This document shows, one piece after another, positions 35,606 to 47,700 of a stretch of DNA of 64,000 bases. How positions within the stretch are numbered: the first letter of the stretch is position 1; every line of letters starts with the position of its first letter. The stretch covers positions 1-64,000 of the forward strand of contig NZ_LBIO01000037.1 of assembly GCF_001280505.1 (NCBI RefSeq), read 5' to 3'. Origin of the DNA: Mangrovimonas sp. TPBH4. GTDB taxonomy: Bacteria; Bacteroidota; Bacteroidia; Flavobacteriales; Flavobacteriaceae. The position numbers and the translations under genes were made by a program. The notes below the pieces were generated by a model. That model was given only the letters and a program-made list of their open reading frames with translations, did no database searches and had not been told where the DNA came from.

Positions 35606-36865
35606 ATGGAATCAGTACAAGCCATTAAACAACGATTCGGAATCATTGGTAACGACCCTAAACTTAATCGTGCCATTGAAAAAGCCATACAGGTTGCCCC
35701 TACGGACATTTCGGTATTGGTTACGGGAGAGAGTGGTGTTGGTAAAGAGAGTATTCCGAAAATTATCCATCAGCTTTCCCACAGAAAGCATGGAAAATAT
35801 ATTGCTGTTAACTGTGGTGCCATTCCAGAAGGGACTATTGACAGTGAATTATTTGGGCACGAAAAAGGCGCCTTCACCGGAGCCACCCAAACCCGTAGCG
35901 GTTATTTTGAAGTCGCCGATGGCGGAACCATATTTCTTGATGAAGTTGGAGAATTACCTTTGACCACTCAAGTGCGTTTATTACGTGTCTTAGAAAATGG
36001 CGAGTTTATTAAAGTGGGTTCCAGTAAAGTCCAAAAAACCAACGTCCGTATTGTGGCCGCTACCAACGTGAATATGTTCGAGGCCATCAAAAAGGAGAAA
36101 TTCCGTGAGGATCTTTATTACCGTTTAAGTACGGTTGAAATCAACATTCCACCCCTTCGCGAGCGAAAAGAAGATATCCATTTATTGTTCAGAAAATTTG
36201 CCAGTGATTTTGCACTGAAATACAAAATGCCTACCGTAAAACTTACGGACGATGCTATTAATTTGTTGCAGAAATACAGATGGAACGGTAACATTCGTCA
36301 ATTGCGAAATGTTGCTGAGCAAGCTTCGGTTTTGGAACACAACAGGACCTTAAATGCTCAAGCTTTACAACATTATTTACCAAGTGGTGGAAGCAATCTT
36401 CCTGCGGTGATTAGTACTTCTAAATCCGAAAGTGATTTTAGCAGCGAAAGGGAAATTCTTTACAAGGTACTTTTTGACATGAAAAGTGACTTGAACGATT
36501 TGAAGAAATTGACCATGGAGCTCATGAAAAATGGCAATGTCCAAGATATTCAGAAGGATCATGAAGGCTTGATTTCCAAAATTTACGGTAATACTGATGA
36601 CGACGAAAGCAATATAGAAGACTTGGAAGTGTTATCCATTCCAGAGAAAACCCACGAACCTATCGATGTTCCTGAAACTCCAATGGACAAATACCATTTT
36701 GCGGAAGAAATTGATGAAGAAGAAACGTTGTCATTACAGGACAAGGAATTGGAATTAATTAAAAAATCCCTTGAACGTCACCAAGGAAAACGTAAATTGG
36801 CTGCTGCCGAACTAGGTATAAGCGAACGCACCTTGTACCGCAAAATAAAACAATACGACCTATAA
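35606..36865 (+). CDS. sigma-54-dependent transcriptional activator without receiver domain
   Basis: 419 residues. The AAA+ domain begins almost at once, with Walker A GESGVGKES near 39, the sigma-54 contact loop GAFTGA near 88 and Walker B IFLDEVGE near 110. An acidic linker follows (about 330-385), then a Fis-type helix-turn-helix at the C-terminus (LAAAELGISERTLYRKI). There is no N-terminal receiver or GAF domain, so control is probably by level or partner protein. It ends exactly where lptE begins (shared A in TAATG). A sigma-54-type promoter lies in front of groES 2 kb downstream. Confidence 0.93.
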   Translation: MESVQAIKQRFGIIGNDPKLNRAIEKAIQVAPTDISVLVTGESGVGKESIPKIIHQLSHRKHGKYIAVNCGAIPEGTIDSELFGHEKGAFTGATQTRSGYFEVADGGTIFLDEVGELPLTTQVRLLRVLENGEFIKVGSSKVQKTNVRIVAATNVNMFEAIKKEKFREDLYYRLSTVEINIPPLRERKEDIHLLFRKFASDFALKYKMPTVKLTDDAINLLQKYRWNGNIRQLRNVAEQASVLEHNRTLNAQALQHYLPSGGSNLPAVISTSKSESDFSSEREILYKVLFDMKSDLNDLKKLTMELMKNGNVQDIQKDHEGLISKIYGNTDDDESNIEDLEVLSIPEKTHEPIDVPETPMDKYHFAEEIDEEETLSLQDKELELIKKSLERHQGKRKLAAAELGISERTLYRKIKQYDL

Positions 36866-37374
36866 TGAGATTTTTGACCTACTTCATCTTATGCGCCCTG
36901 TCATTGGTGATGATATCTTGTAAAGTATCCTACGGATTTACAGGAGCTTCCATTCCGGCGGGAACACAAACTTTTCAGGTAAATTATTTCCAAAATAATG
37001 CCGCTTTGGTAGAACCTGGCCTGGATAGGGACTTTACCCTTGCCCTTCAAGATTTAATTTTAAACCAAACCAGTTTAGACTTGGTAAACTCGGGAGGTGA
37101 TTTAGTGTACGAAGGTGAAATTACCGAATACCGTATTTCTCCCACAACGGCCACAGCCGAAAATAAAGCGGCCCAAAACAGGCTGACAATAGGAGTGAAT
37201 GTGCGCTTTTATGACAGAAACAACCCCGAAGGTGACCTTGAACAGCGTTTTTCCTTTTTCTATGATTACCCAGCAACAGCGCAACTTATTGGAGGAACTA
37301 GAGATACTGCCTTTGCTGAAATTTTTGAAAGGTTGACACAAGACATTTTTAATGCTACATTAGCTAAATGGTAA
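36865..37374 (+). CDS. lptE: LptE-like LPS assembly lipoprotein
   Basis: A 169-residue lipoprotein. The signal peptide ends in a lipobox (LVMISC, Cys near 19). The body has the alpha/beta LptE pattern common in Bacteroidota, with YGFTGASIPAG at the mature start and a repeated-strand core. LptE plugs the LptD barrel for lipopolysaccharide export. The start codon overlaps the previous stop by one base, so translation is coupled. Confidence 0.85.
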   Translation: MRFLTYFILCALSLVMISCKVSYGFTGASIPAGTQTFQVNYFQNNAALVEPGLDRDFTLALQDLILNQTSLDLVNSGGDLVYEGEITEYRISPTTATAENKAAQNRLTIGVNVRFYDRNNPEGDLEQRFSFFYDYPATAQLIGGTRDTAFAEIFERLTQDIFNATLAKW

Positions 37375-37387
37375 TTTAATTCAACCT

Positions 37388-38371
37388 ATGCAATTGCAGG
37401 ATATTACATATCTACTTCAACACCCTCAGGAATTTACTTCCGAGCAATTGAGTGACATCACTGCTGTGATTAAGGAATACCCTTATTTTCAGGCGGCACG
37501 TGCATTGCATTTAAAAGGCTTGAAACATACCGAAAGTTTTAAGTATAACCAAGAATTGAAAATTACCGCAGCCTATACGACGGACCGCAGTATTCTATTT
37601 GATTACATTACTTCCGAAGCTTTTAACCAAAATGAGATTTCATTTCAAATCAAACAGAATTCAGAACATATCAAGCAATTGGATGTTAATGAAGAAAGTG
37701 ATATTTCGGTAAATAAAAGTGTCCTAATTGACGATGCCCTAAAGCAGCACATTAAAGATACCGAAGGTGTCCTTGATCCTTTTCTATTTGAAGAAAAAAC
37801 TAATGAAGACGACACCGCAAATTACCAAAATAGCGTTCCTGAAAACCAAGCATCACCAATTATAGCTGTAGACACAGCGAATATAGAACAAACGCCAGAA
37901 GAACAGCTTCAAATTGGTAAACCTTTGGATTTCGAAAAAAATGAAACCCACTCCTTTTCTGAATGGCTTAAGATAACCAGTTTTAAACCTATTGAAAGAA
38001 AAGATACTATTGAAGAAGAAGAAGAAGCATCAATAACTCCTCCTGTTTCTGAACCCTCTGAGCCCGCAACCAAACCGAGGCCCATGGACAGCAAATTGGA
38101 TTTAATTGATAAATTCCTGAACAGCAATCCTAAAATTGTCCCCTCTAAAGAGGCCAGTCCAAGTCCTAAGCTTAACCATAAAAAGGATGACAACCAAAAT
38201 GACGGTCTAATGACTGAAACTTTGGCCCGAATTTATCTGGAACAGAAAAATTATGACAAGGCAATTCAATCTTATAAAATTTTAAGTTTGAAATATCCAG
38301 AAAAAAGTGGTTTCTTTGCAGACCAAATTAAAGCAGTTAAAAAATTACAAGAAAATAATACTAAAGAATAA
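37388..38371 (+). CDS. TPR-containing protein of the secG operon
   Basis: 327 residues. The N-terminal helical part (about 1-100) resembles a tetratricopeptide-type array, the middle is a long acidic, Pro/Ser/Glu-rich linker, and a single TPR motif lies near the C-terminus (ETLARIYLEQKNYDKAIQSY). There is no signal peptide. It is conserved in this gene neighbourhood in flavobacteria as a hypothetical protein. It follows lptE by 13 bp and precedes secG by 5 bp. Confidence 0.8.
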   Translation: MQLQDITYLLQHPQEFTSEQLSDITAVIKEYPYFQAARALHLKGLKHTESFKYNQELKITAAYTTDRSILFDYITSEAFNQNEISFQIKQNSEHIKQLDVNEESDISVNKSVLIDDALKQHIKDTEGVLDPFLFEEKTNEDDTANYQNSVPENQASPIIAVDTANIEQTPEEQLQIGKPLDFEKNETHSFSEWLKITSFKPIERKDTIEEEEEASITPPVSEPSEPATKPRPMDSKLDLIDKFLNSNPKIVPSKEASPSPKLNHKKDDNQNDGLMTETLARIYLEQKNYDKAIQSYKILSLKYPEKSGFFADQIKAVKKLQENNTKE

Positions 38372-38376
38372 GAAGC

Positions 38377-38739
38377 ATGTTTACAATATTTTTAGTCCTT
38401 ATAGTGCTTATCGCATTTTTGTTGGTAGTAGTGATTATGGTTCAAAATCCTAAAGGAGGCGGATTATCTTCTTCTTTTGGCGGTGGAGGTACCCAACAAT
38501 TGGGAGGTGTTAAAAAAACCACCGATTTCTTGGACAAAAGTACTTGGGGATTGGCAACCGTACTATTGGCACTTATTTTATTATCAAATGTAGCCATTGG
38601 TGGTGGAAACGGAGTTACGGAATCCAAAGCTCTTGACAGTGATACTTCCGTAGAACAACCAATTCAAGACACGCCTGCCACTACAACGCCAGCAGACACT
38701 CAGGAAACTAACGCTGTAAGCAACGATTCAGCTCAATAA
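38377..38739 (+). CDS. secG: preprotein translocase subunit SecG
   Basis: 120 residues with two transmembrane helices (about 2-22 and 53-72) joined by a Gly-rich loop. The signature QNPKGGGLSSSFGGGG lies near 24. A polar Thr/Gln-rich C-terminal tail follows, as is common in Bacteroidota. It is part of the SecYEG channel in the inner membrane. It is the last gene of the miaB run and is followed by a strong terminator. Confidence 0.95.
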   Translation: MFTIFLVLIVLIAFLLVVVIMVQNPKGGGLSSSFGGGGTQQLGGVKKTTDFLDKSTWGLATVLLALILLSNVAIGGGNGVTESKALDSDTSVEQPIQDTPATTTPADTQETNAVSNDSAQ

Positions 38740-38761
38740 TATCTGAAGATATATTCGTAAA

Positions 38762-38793
38762 AAATGCCAACCTTTAAGGTTGGCATTTTTTTG
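38762..38793 (+). terminator. terminator after secG
   Basis: Stem AAATGCCAACCTT / AAGGTTGGCATTT followed by a run of T residues. It separates secG from groES. Confidence 0.9.
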
Positions 38794-38821
38794 TTACTGA
38801 AAGTTTGTCAGTCACTTTTAA

Positions 38822-38838
38822 TTGGCACATTTTTGGCT
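38822..38838 (+). promoter_or_regulatory. sigma-54-type promoter of groESL
   Basis: TTGGCACATTTTTGGCT has the invariant GG (38824-38825) and GC (38836-38837) exactly 10 bases apart, and TGGCAC is a perfect -24 element. The groES ATG is 52 bp downstream. An imperfect dyad CTGaaagtttgtCAG (38797-38811) just upstream could be an activator site. No other good promoter is seen between the secG terminator and groES. Confidence 0.6.
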
Positions 38839-38888
38839 TCTTCCAATTTCGAAAAACAAGTTTAATTAATCATAAAAATATATTACCA

Positions 38889-39164
38889 ATGGGATTAAAC
38901 ATTAAACCATTAGCAGACAGAGTTCTTATTGAGCCTGTAGAAGCAGAAACTAAAACAGCTTCAGGAATCATTATCCCTGATACTGCCAAGGAAAAACCCC
39001 AAAAAGGAAAAGTTATTGCTGTAGGTAACGGAACCAAAGACGAACCTATGACTGTACAAGTTGGTGAAATGGTATTATACGGAAAATATGCCGGTACTGA
39101 GCTTAAATTGGAAGGTAAAGATTATTTGATCATGAGAGAAAGTGACATTCTTGCAATTGTCTAA
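38889..39164 (+). CDS. groES: co-chaperonin GroES
   Basis: 91 residues from ATG 38889. The frame is open further upstream, but the family starts at [11 protein letters not shown]. The mobile loop segment [18 protein letters not shown] (about 18-35) and the C-terminal strand are intact. It caps the GroEL ring. It is followed by groEL after 83 bp. Confidence 0.97.
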   Translation: MGLNIKPLADRVLIEPVEAETKTASGIIIPDTAKEKPQKGKVIAVGNGTKDEPMTVQVGEMVLYGKYAGTELKLEGKDYLIMRESDILAIV

Positions 39165-39229
39165 TTTCTTTTCGATATATTCCATTAATGCTCTCAATGA
39201 GTTTAACGTTTAAAAATATTTCAAATTAA

Positions 39230-40879
<1,650 letters not shown>

Positions 40880-40901
40880 TGTCAAAACTATAAACATAAA
40901 A

Positions 40902-40933
40902 AAACCGAAGCTCAATAGCTTCGGTTTTTTTAT
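40902..40933. terminator. bidirectional terminator between groEL and the ATP-grasp gene
   Basis: Stem AAACCGAAGCT / AGCTTCGGTTT with CAAT loop, flanked by A- and T-runs. It ends both groESL and the leftward tyrosinase operon. Confidence 0.9.
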
Positions 40934-40941
40934 GTTATTTT

Positions 40942-41973
40942 TCAACTAACTTCCTCCAAAATACCCCGATACAAAGGGTGTTTTAAATATCCTCCAAATG
41001 CGATATCCGCCATGAAAATAGAAGGATATTCATTAGCTTCAATTATTACAGGCCCATCCTTGGAAACTGCAATATCCCAGCCAATATAACGATCTGGGAG
41101 ACAATTCACAGCCTGAAACACCAATTCTTTAACTTCTTTAAAAAAAGGGATTTTATATCCTTTAAACACAAATCCAGAATCTGGATGCTCTGTGTACTCC
41201 GCCCCTCCATACTCCATATATTGATGGCCAACTTCCCTTAACGTTCCACTTTCAAGATCTATCCCTACATAAAAACCTCCAGCATGAGCATTGTCCACAA
41301 AACCACTCCCCACACCAAATCGCATAAAAGCAGATAAAATATGGATTTCGTTTTGCTTGTCAATAAATGTTTCTACCCTAATGGTATTTACACAGTTGGG
41401 ATGAATTTTATTGACATTCTCATGTTGAATAACCACCTCCTCATGAATGCAACAATTCTGCAAAATAAAATCTCTATGTAGTTCTAAATCCTTCTCTAAA
41501 TTGTCTTTGGATAATCTATAGCAACCTGTCCCTCCATAAAGAGAAATGGGCTTAAGGAAAATCACAGAATGCCCAGAATCCTCAAAAACCATTTTAAAAA
41601 AATCCAGTAACTCCTTTCCCTTTTCAACAACATACAATTGCTTTTTATAAAAAAAATGTGACTCAAAATTATAGCTAATCAAAGCGGGGACTGGCAAATC
41701 ATTTTGTTTACAAAACAGTGAAAAATTAAGTTTATTTGAAATAATTGTCAGGTATTCCTCTTTATGAAATGTGTCTTTGTATTTTATTCTATTAGCTTCT
41801 TTAGTACCAATGTAATCTTGATAATTGTCCACATTTTTTCGATATAGATATTTGAAGTAATAAAAAGGGATTTCCTTTTTCTGAAACAAAAGCACCGTAC
41901 ATTCCTTTATTATTTTTAATGGGGGCTTCTTATTTTTATCTTTTAAGAATACAGCTAATCTATTCTGCTTCAT
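40942..41973 (-). CDS. ATP-grasp protein (sugar-transfer-associated type)
   Basis: A 343-residue ATP-grasp enzyme. Nucleotide-binding features include FLKPISLYGGTGCY (about 150), the acidic EEVVIQH (about 185) and metal ligands in DGPVIIEANEYPS (about 310). It fits the ATPgrasp_ST family seen in capsule and exopolysaccharide loci. It probably ligates a carboxylate to an amine or other nucleophile. It is the last gene of the four-gene operon, 21 bp after the adenylate-forming enzyme. The true substrate is unknown. Confidence 0.8.
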   Translation of the reverse strand: MKQNRLAVFLKDKNKKPPLKIIKECTVLLFQKKEIPFYYFKYLYRKNVDNYQDYIGTKEANRIKYKDTFHKEEYLTIISNKLNFSLFCKQNDLPVPALISYNFESHFFYKKQLYVVEKGKELLDFFKMVFEDSGHSVIFLKPISLYGGTGCYRLSKDNLEKDLELHRDFILQNCCIHEEVVIQHENVNKIHPNCVNTIRVETFIDKQNEIHILSAFMRFGVGSGFVDNAHAGGFYVGIDLESGTLREVGHQYMEYGGAEYTEHPDSGFVFKGYKIPFFKEVKELVFQAVNCLPDRYIGWDIAVSKDGPVIIEANEYPSIFMADIAFGGYLKHPLYRGILEEVS

Positions 41974-41994
41974 ACTATTGCTATTTTAGGTCCT

Positions 41995-43332
41995 TTATAT
42001 AGCTGCCATGCCTCTATCTTTGGATGCCTTCTGACTTTTGTTAACCACAAATTTTCTTTTTCCAGAAGAAAGCAAAGGAATTTCATTTACATATTCAAAT
42101 TCAATTTCTGCATCGACACCTAATAAATTTATGAATTCTTTTCTAATCTCACCTTCTGAGTTAAAAGACTTGTCCACATTTAATTTAAACAAGTATCGTT
42201 TGTCACTTTCTTGAATGAATTGATATTGTTTTATATGAGGATACTTTAAAATATTGTATACAGCATATGATGAAATGAAATTACCCTTGGAATCGAAAAT
42301 CATATCCATCTTTCTACCTTCAATGTTCATCAAAACCGGATACTCGTCAACATGTCCCTTTTCATAATCCATCATACCAATATCGCCCGTGTCATACCGT
42401 ATCATCGGCATACACTTATTAAACAAATCTGTTACCACTATTCTTCCCAACTCACCCTTTTCAACTGGTTCAGGACTATTAAGTTTTAAAATTTCCACGT
42501 AGTAACTAGCCCAATTAATATAAAAGCCATTTTTATGACCCAATAATTGCTGAGCAATTATACCGTTTTCCACATTGGAATATCTGGAGACAACCTCTAC
42601 ATTATAATAGCTTTCTATAACCTCTTTGGTTTCTTGGTTCAATTTTTCTCCAACAGCAATTATGGATTTAAGCCCACAATCACTGGGAGCTTTTCTTCCT
42701 GATTTCAAAATATAATCCCTTATTTCATCCAATGCCGAGGCATAGGATACAATACCTTTGCTAGAGTTATTTTTCTCGATTTCACCCAACAGACCTTCAA
42801 TATCCCTATTCGTCAATTTTGAAACAGGGTGCATATAAATATGTCGTTTCCATGCTTCTAAGGGCGTTTTACTATTGTATTGATCCCAATGCCGAATATA
42901 GAATAGTTTATCTCCAACATTAAACCCTGTTAATTCGGCGAAATAAATCACATCGGCAGTGTTCCTAAACTTTTTATGAAGATTTTGATATACTTTGAAA
43001 GGAGTCCCAGTTGAACCACTTGTGTATGCAGAAAAATTTTCTTTATCTAAGTAATTAGATGATTTAAAATCATTGTAATAATTTACTATTATATTTTTGT
43101 CTATAACCGGGAAATCGGAGAGCGTTTTATACCCTTTATAGTCTTTATAAAATGGTGTAGTAGCAACCGCATGCTGTAAAATTGCGTTTAAATTAACTTT
43201 TTGTTTTTCCTTAGAGGTAATCGAATTAAGGTTTTTCAGAATCCCTTTCACCTCCGTATACTGATTTTTAATATGATTGCCTTTGATGAAGTCAACACAC
43301 CAAAACACCTTTTGCCTAAACAACTCTAACAT
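41995..43332 (-). CDS. PaaK/CapK-like adenylate-forming enzyme
   Basis: 445 residues resembling phenylacetate-CoA ligase / coenzyme F390 synthetase proteins. AYTSGSTGTPFKVY (about 104-117) is the AMP-binding P-loop. YSNVENGIIAQQ (about 252) is the acyl-adenylate motif, and MIRYDTGDIGMMDY (about 306) holds the conserved Asp. It should activate a carboxylic acid with ATP. The CapK subgroup occurs in surface-polysaccharide clusters. It follows the tyrosinase gene by 54 bp. Whether the acid is aromatic, as the neighbouring tyrosinase hints, cannot be read from the sequence. Confidence 0.82.
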   Translation of the reverse strand: MLELFRQKVFWCVDFIKGNHIKNQYTEVKGILKNLNSITSKEKQKVNLNAILQHAVATTPFYKDYKGYKTLSDFPVIDKNIIVNYYNDFKSSNYLDKENFSAYTSGSTGTPFKVYQNLHKKFRNTADVIYFAELTGFNVGDKLFYIRHWDQYNSKTPLEAWKRHIYMHPVSKLTNRDIEGLLGEIEKNNSSKGIVSYASALDEIRDYILKSGRKAPSDCGLKSIIAVGEKLNQETKEVIESYYNVEVVSRYSNVENGIIAQQLLGHKNGFYINWASYYVEILKLNSPEPVEKGELGRIVVTDLFNKCMPMIRYDTGDIGMMDYEKGHVDEYPVLMNIEGRKMDMIFDSKGNFISSYAVYNILKYPHIKQYQFIQESDKRYLFKLNVDKSFNSEGEIRKEFINLLGVDAEIEFEYVNEIPLLSSGKRKFVVNKSQKASKDRGMAAI

Positions 43333-43386
43333 CCCAATATCTACTATTAATTAATTCCCTAAAATCCTAAGCAAGCACCCTGCCTA

Positions 43387-44796
43387 TTATTCTTTTATTA
43401 TTTTCTTCCTCAATACCAATTTTCTATTATTCAAAATCTCCACAATATAGACGCCACTCTCCAAATAATTCAGATAATCCAAATGATAAGCCTCAGTATT
43501 CTCAAAAACTCTATCTAATACTACACGGCCGGAAATATCATAAATCACAACCTCATCCATCCCTAGCTTGTTTGTGTCTTCAATTTTCAGGTCTAAATAT
43601 GTATCGAAGGGATTGGGAGAAACTGAAATAATCGATTCGAAACTAGGGTCAATTGGATTATACGCCTCTTTGTTGAGGATTGCTGGATCATAATCAAACG
43701 GATTTGGATTATTAATTCTGGAAGCCAATAAACTTGTATTATCCAACCTTGAAGCTTGATTTTCTGTATCAATCGTAGCAACAAAAGAACTTCCCGATTG
43801 CGCCGTAAATCCTGGCAATAAATTTATTTGATTTACGGAGGTAACCTGACAGTTTGAGGCCGAGGGTACTAAAAAGTTATCTCCAACATCTATCACAAAT
43901 TGATAATAAAAATTCTCTAAATCATGATGGGTATTGGATACGGTATAGTCTGACAGATCAGCCAATTGATTTTCAGCGTAAAACACGCCAAGCACTTTGC
44001 TGTCAACAATATCATCTGGATCTACTAAAGGCAATGTTTCTCCATCAAACACATAGGTACCATCATAACGTAGCATTGAGGTTATAATGTGAGATGAACC
44101 TCCTGGATTGGCTGTTTCCCAGTCATCCCACAATTTGTCCACAAAGGTATGGTGCAAATAAAATATTGGATCCCTAGGAGACATAGGAGAAGGCATGGCC
44201 CCTCCAACCCACCTATGGGCTCCTGTATGAACACGCCCTCTTTCCATAGTATTGGCATACTCCAAAAACTCTTGTAAAGGTATAGACTGTACATCAATCA
44301 CATCTTGAGGGGTAGGTAATAAATCGACATCGTTTACCGTTGCATAATTCCTTTGCAGGTCCCATGCTTGATCGAAGGATCCCATGAAATCATCGGCCCA
44401 TACAGGAGAAAATATAGATTGATCTACAGAAGAATCCCACCAAGGAAGGCTTATATCAGGGTTTAGCTCCTGCATGGCCTGTTCCATTTCAAACATTTGA
44501 TACCGATGCCATGCAAAGAAAATTTGACGTTCAGGTTCATCAGGGAGATTAAAATGGATATCTAGCTGTGTGGGGTCATCATCATCATCAAAATTGAAAA
44601 AATCTGAGTGAAACTGGGCCAAATCTGCTACCAAATCAGGACCATTACGAAGTTCGTAAAACGCATTGACCAACTCCTCTCTTTCGTACTCGGTCATTTC
44701 CTGATAATTTTTACGAATGCTCTGAGCCCAAACCGTTTGAACCAACACACACATTAAAATTACATATATTTTCAATGCCCTTTTCATTTGACTCAT
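43387..44796 (-). CDS. secreted tyrosinase with type IX sorting domain
   Basis: 469 residues with a signal peptide (about 1-25). The central tyrosinase domain has all expected copper ligands: CuA H63, H81 and H97 (FFAWHRYQMFEME), and CuB H190 and H194 (VHTGAH) plus H215/H216 (IFYLHH). The last ~80 residues (SVSPNPFD ... SGVYIVEI ... RKKIIKE) form a type A sorting domain for type IX secretion. The enzyme should therefore act outside the cell, hydroxylating or oxidising phenols to catechols and quinones. Its ATG overlaps the stop of the fibronectin-repeat gene by one base, so the two are translationally coupled. Confidence 0.9.
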   Translation of the reverse strand: MSQMKRALKIYVILMCVLVQTVWAQSIRKNYQEMTEYEREELVNAFYELRNGPDLVADLAQFHSDFFNFDDDDDPTQLDIHFNLPDEPERQIFFAWHRYQMFEMEQAMQELNPDISLPWWDSSVDQSIFSPVWADDFMGSFDQAWDLQRNYATVNDVDLLPTPQDVIDVQSIPLQEFLEYANTMERGRVHTGAHRWVGGAMPSPMSPRDPIFYLHHTFVDKLWDDWETANPGGSSHIITSMLRYDGTYVFDGETLPLVDPDDIVDSKVLGVFYAENQLADLSDYTVSNTHHDLENFYYQFVIDVGDNFLVPSASNCQVTSVNQINLLPGFTAQSGSSFVATIDTENQASRLDNTSLLASRINNPNPFDYDPAILNKEAYNPIDPSFESIISVSPNPFDTYLDLKIEDTNKLGMDEVVIYDISGRVVLDRVFENTEAYHLDYLNYLESGVYIVEILNNRKLVLRKKIIKE

Positions 44797-47700
44797 TAAT
44801 TTTTAAGTGCTTCCACTTTTTCTTCTAATTGTTGAATTCTCTTATCCTGTTGAAGTATGTAAAGTGTTAATTCCTCTATTTTCTCCAATAGAATGGCATT
44901 CATTTCCCCCAATCCTATACCTTGTTGTTTCACCTCACTTTCACTCGGTACATTAAGCAGATGTCCTTTTTCTTCTATATGTTTTTTAACTTCCAACAAA
45001 GTTGGTAGCTTATAGTTACTATCAAAAACATAATCAGGCCAAGAAGCCTGTAATGCAACCCTAACCTCCTCTGCTATCATATTACCCGCTACCGCTAACC
45101 TATAACCTTGCGTATTGGTGGTCCCAATTCCTATATTTCTTGCAGCGAACAAATCTCTACCAGTCCAATCTACCGTGTCTAGATTAGAATTTAACGAAGT
45201 ATAATCGATAATCCCGGAAGTAGTAGTAACATCCAATACCGCACTTTGATTGGAACTATTATCTGCAGCATCCAGAGCCGACACGGAAAAACCGTAAGAG
45301 GTTTCTGCAGTAAGTCCTGTTACCACAAAAATTACAGCTCCAGCACTAAACCCAATACTCTGACCGTTCTGAAAAATTTCATAATCTACCACTCCAACAT
45401 TGTCGGTTGATGCGCCCCAATTCAATATCAATCCTGTATCCGTAACATTCGTAGCAAGAAGTCCAGTTGGTATACTTGGCGCCTCGGTATCTGGAGGAGT
45501 CAAGGTGGTCACCTGCAATACAGCGCTTTGATTTGACGCATTATCAGAAGCATCTATAGCAGTAAGGTTAAAATTATAGGTCGTGTCTCCGATAAGTCCC
45601 GTAACATTAAAAGTTAGAGCTCCCCCACTAAAGCCAATACTCTGACCGTTTTGGAACACTTCATAATCTACCACTTCAACATTGTCCGTCGAAGCCGCCC
45701 AATTCAATGTCAAGCCCGTGTCAGTGACATTGGTGGCATTAAGTCCTGTGGGAATGCTCGGGGCTTCAATGTCCGGTGGACTTGCCGTGGTTACCTCCAA
45801 GATAGCACTCTGGTCGGAAGCATTATTAGAGGCATCAATGGCACTCACCGTGAAATCATAGGCCGTGTCCCCTGTTAATCCTGTAACGTTAAAAAATAGA
45901 GCTCCCCCACTAAAGCCAATACTTTGTCCGTTTTGAAATACTTCATAATCCACTACACCCACATTGTCCGTGGAAGTCTCCCAATTCAATGTCAAGCCCG
46001 TGTCAGTGACATTGGTGGCATTAAGTCCTGTGGGAATGCTCGGGGCTTCAATGTCCGGTGGACTTGCCGTGGTTACCTGGAAGATGGCACTCTGGTCAGA
46101 AGCATTATCAGAGGCATCAATGGCACTTACTGTGAAATCATAGGTTGTGTCCCCTGTTAATCCTGTAACGTTAAAAAATAGAGCGCCAGTACTTAAACCA
46201 ATACTTTGTCCATTTTGGAATACTTCATAATTCACAACACCAACATTGTCCGTGGAAGTCTCCCAATTCAATGTCAAACCTGTGTCGGTGACATTGGTGG
46301 CACTGAGACCTGTGGGAACGCTCGGGGCTTCAATGTCGGGAGAATTTGCGGTAGTCACCTGCAAGATGGCACTCTGGTCGGATGCATTATCGGAGGCATC
46401 AATGGCACTTACCGTAAAGTCATAGGTCGTGTCCCCTATTAAGCCTGTAACGTTAAAAAATAGAGCGCCAGTACTTAAACCAATACTTTGTCCGTCTTGA
46501 AATACTTCATAATTCACAACACCAACATTATCCGTGGAAGCCTCCCAATTAATGGTCGCACCTGTTTCTGTAACATTGGTCGCATTGAGACCTGTGGGAA
46601 TGCTCGGCGCTTCGTTATCCACAGGCGTCAAAGTTATTACCTCCAGCACGGCACTGGGTGCCGAGGCATTGGTGGCAGCATCTATAGCTGTCACCGTGAA
46701 ATCATAACTTGTAGAGGCATCCAGTCCCGTAACATCAAAAGTCAGCGCTCCACCACTAAAACCGATGCTGACATCATCTTGGAATACCTCATAGTCCACC
46801 ACACCAACATTATCCGTGGAAGCCTCCCAATTAATGGTCGCACCAATTTCTGTAACATTGGTCGCATTGAGACCTTCGGGAATGCTCGGCGCTTCGTTAT
46901 CCGCAGGCGTCAAAGTTGTTACCTCCAGCACCGCACTTGGTGCCGAAGTATTGGTTGCAGCATCTATCGCGGTCACCGTGAAATCATAACTTGTAGAGGC
47001 CTCCAATCCTGTAACATCAAAAGTCAGCGCTCCTCCACTAAAACCGATGCTGACACCATCTTGGAATACCTCATAGTCCACCACACCAACATTGTCCGTG
47101 GAAGCCTCCCAATTAATGGTCGCCCCTGTTTCAGTAACATTGGTCGCATTGAGGCCTGCGGGTATGCTCGGTGCTTGGTTATCCGCAGGCGTCAAGGTTG
47201 TTACCTCCAGTACTGCACTTGGTACCGAGGCATTGGTGGCAGCATCTATAGCGGTCAATGTGAAATCATAACTTGTAGAGGCCTCCAATCCTGTAACATC
47301 AAAAGTCAGCGCTCCTCCACTAAAACCGATACTGACATCATCCTGAAATACCTCATAGTCCACCACACCAACATTGTCCGTGGAAGCCTCCCAATTAATG
47401 GTCGCCCCTGTTTCAGTAACATTGGTCGCATTAAGGCCTGCGGGAGAGGTCGGCGCTTGGTTATCTGCAGGCGTCAAGGTAGTTACCTCCAGTACCGCAC
47501 TTTCTAATGAAGAATTTCCAAAACCATCAATAGCTACAACTGTAAAATCATAAGAGGTATTTTCTGTTAAACCTGTAACATTAAAAGCAAGTCCACCTCC
47601 ACTTAACCCAACGCTCGCCCCATCTTGAAATATTTCATAGTCCACAACACCAATATTATCTGTTGCGGCCGTCCAATTAATGGTCGCCCCCGTTTCCGTA

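Noticed and set aside
46488-47507. 339-codon ORF on the plus strand, with similar shorter ones at 45651-46442
   Set aside because: They are antisense shadows of the FN3 repeats. Their Cys/Arg/Ile-rich repetitive products reflect the repeat on the other strand.
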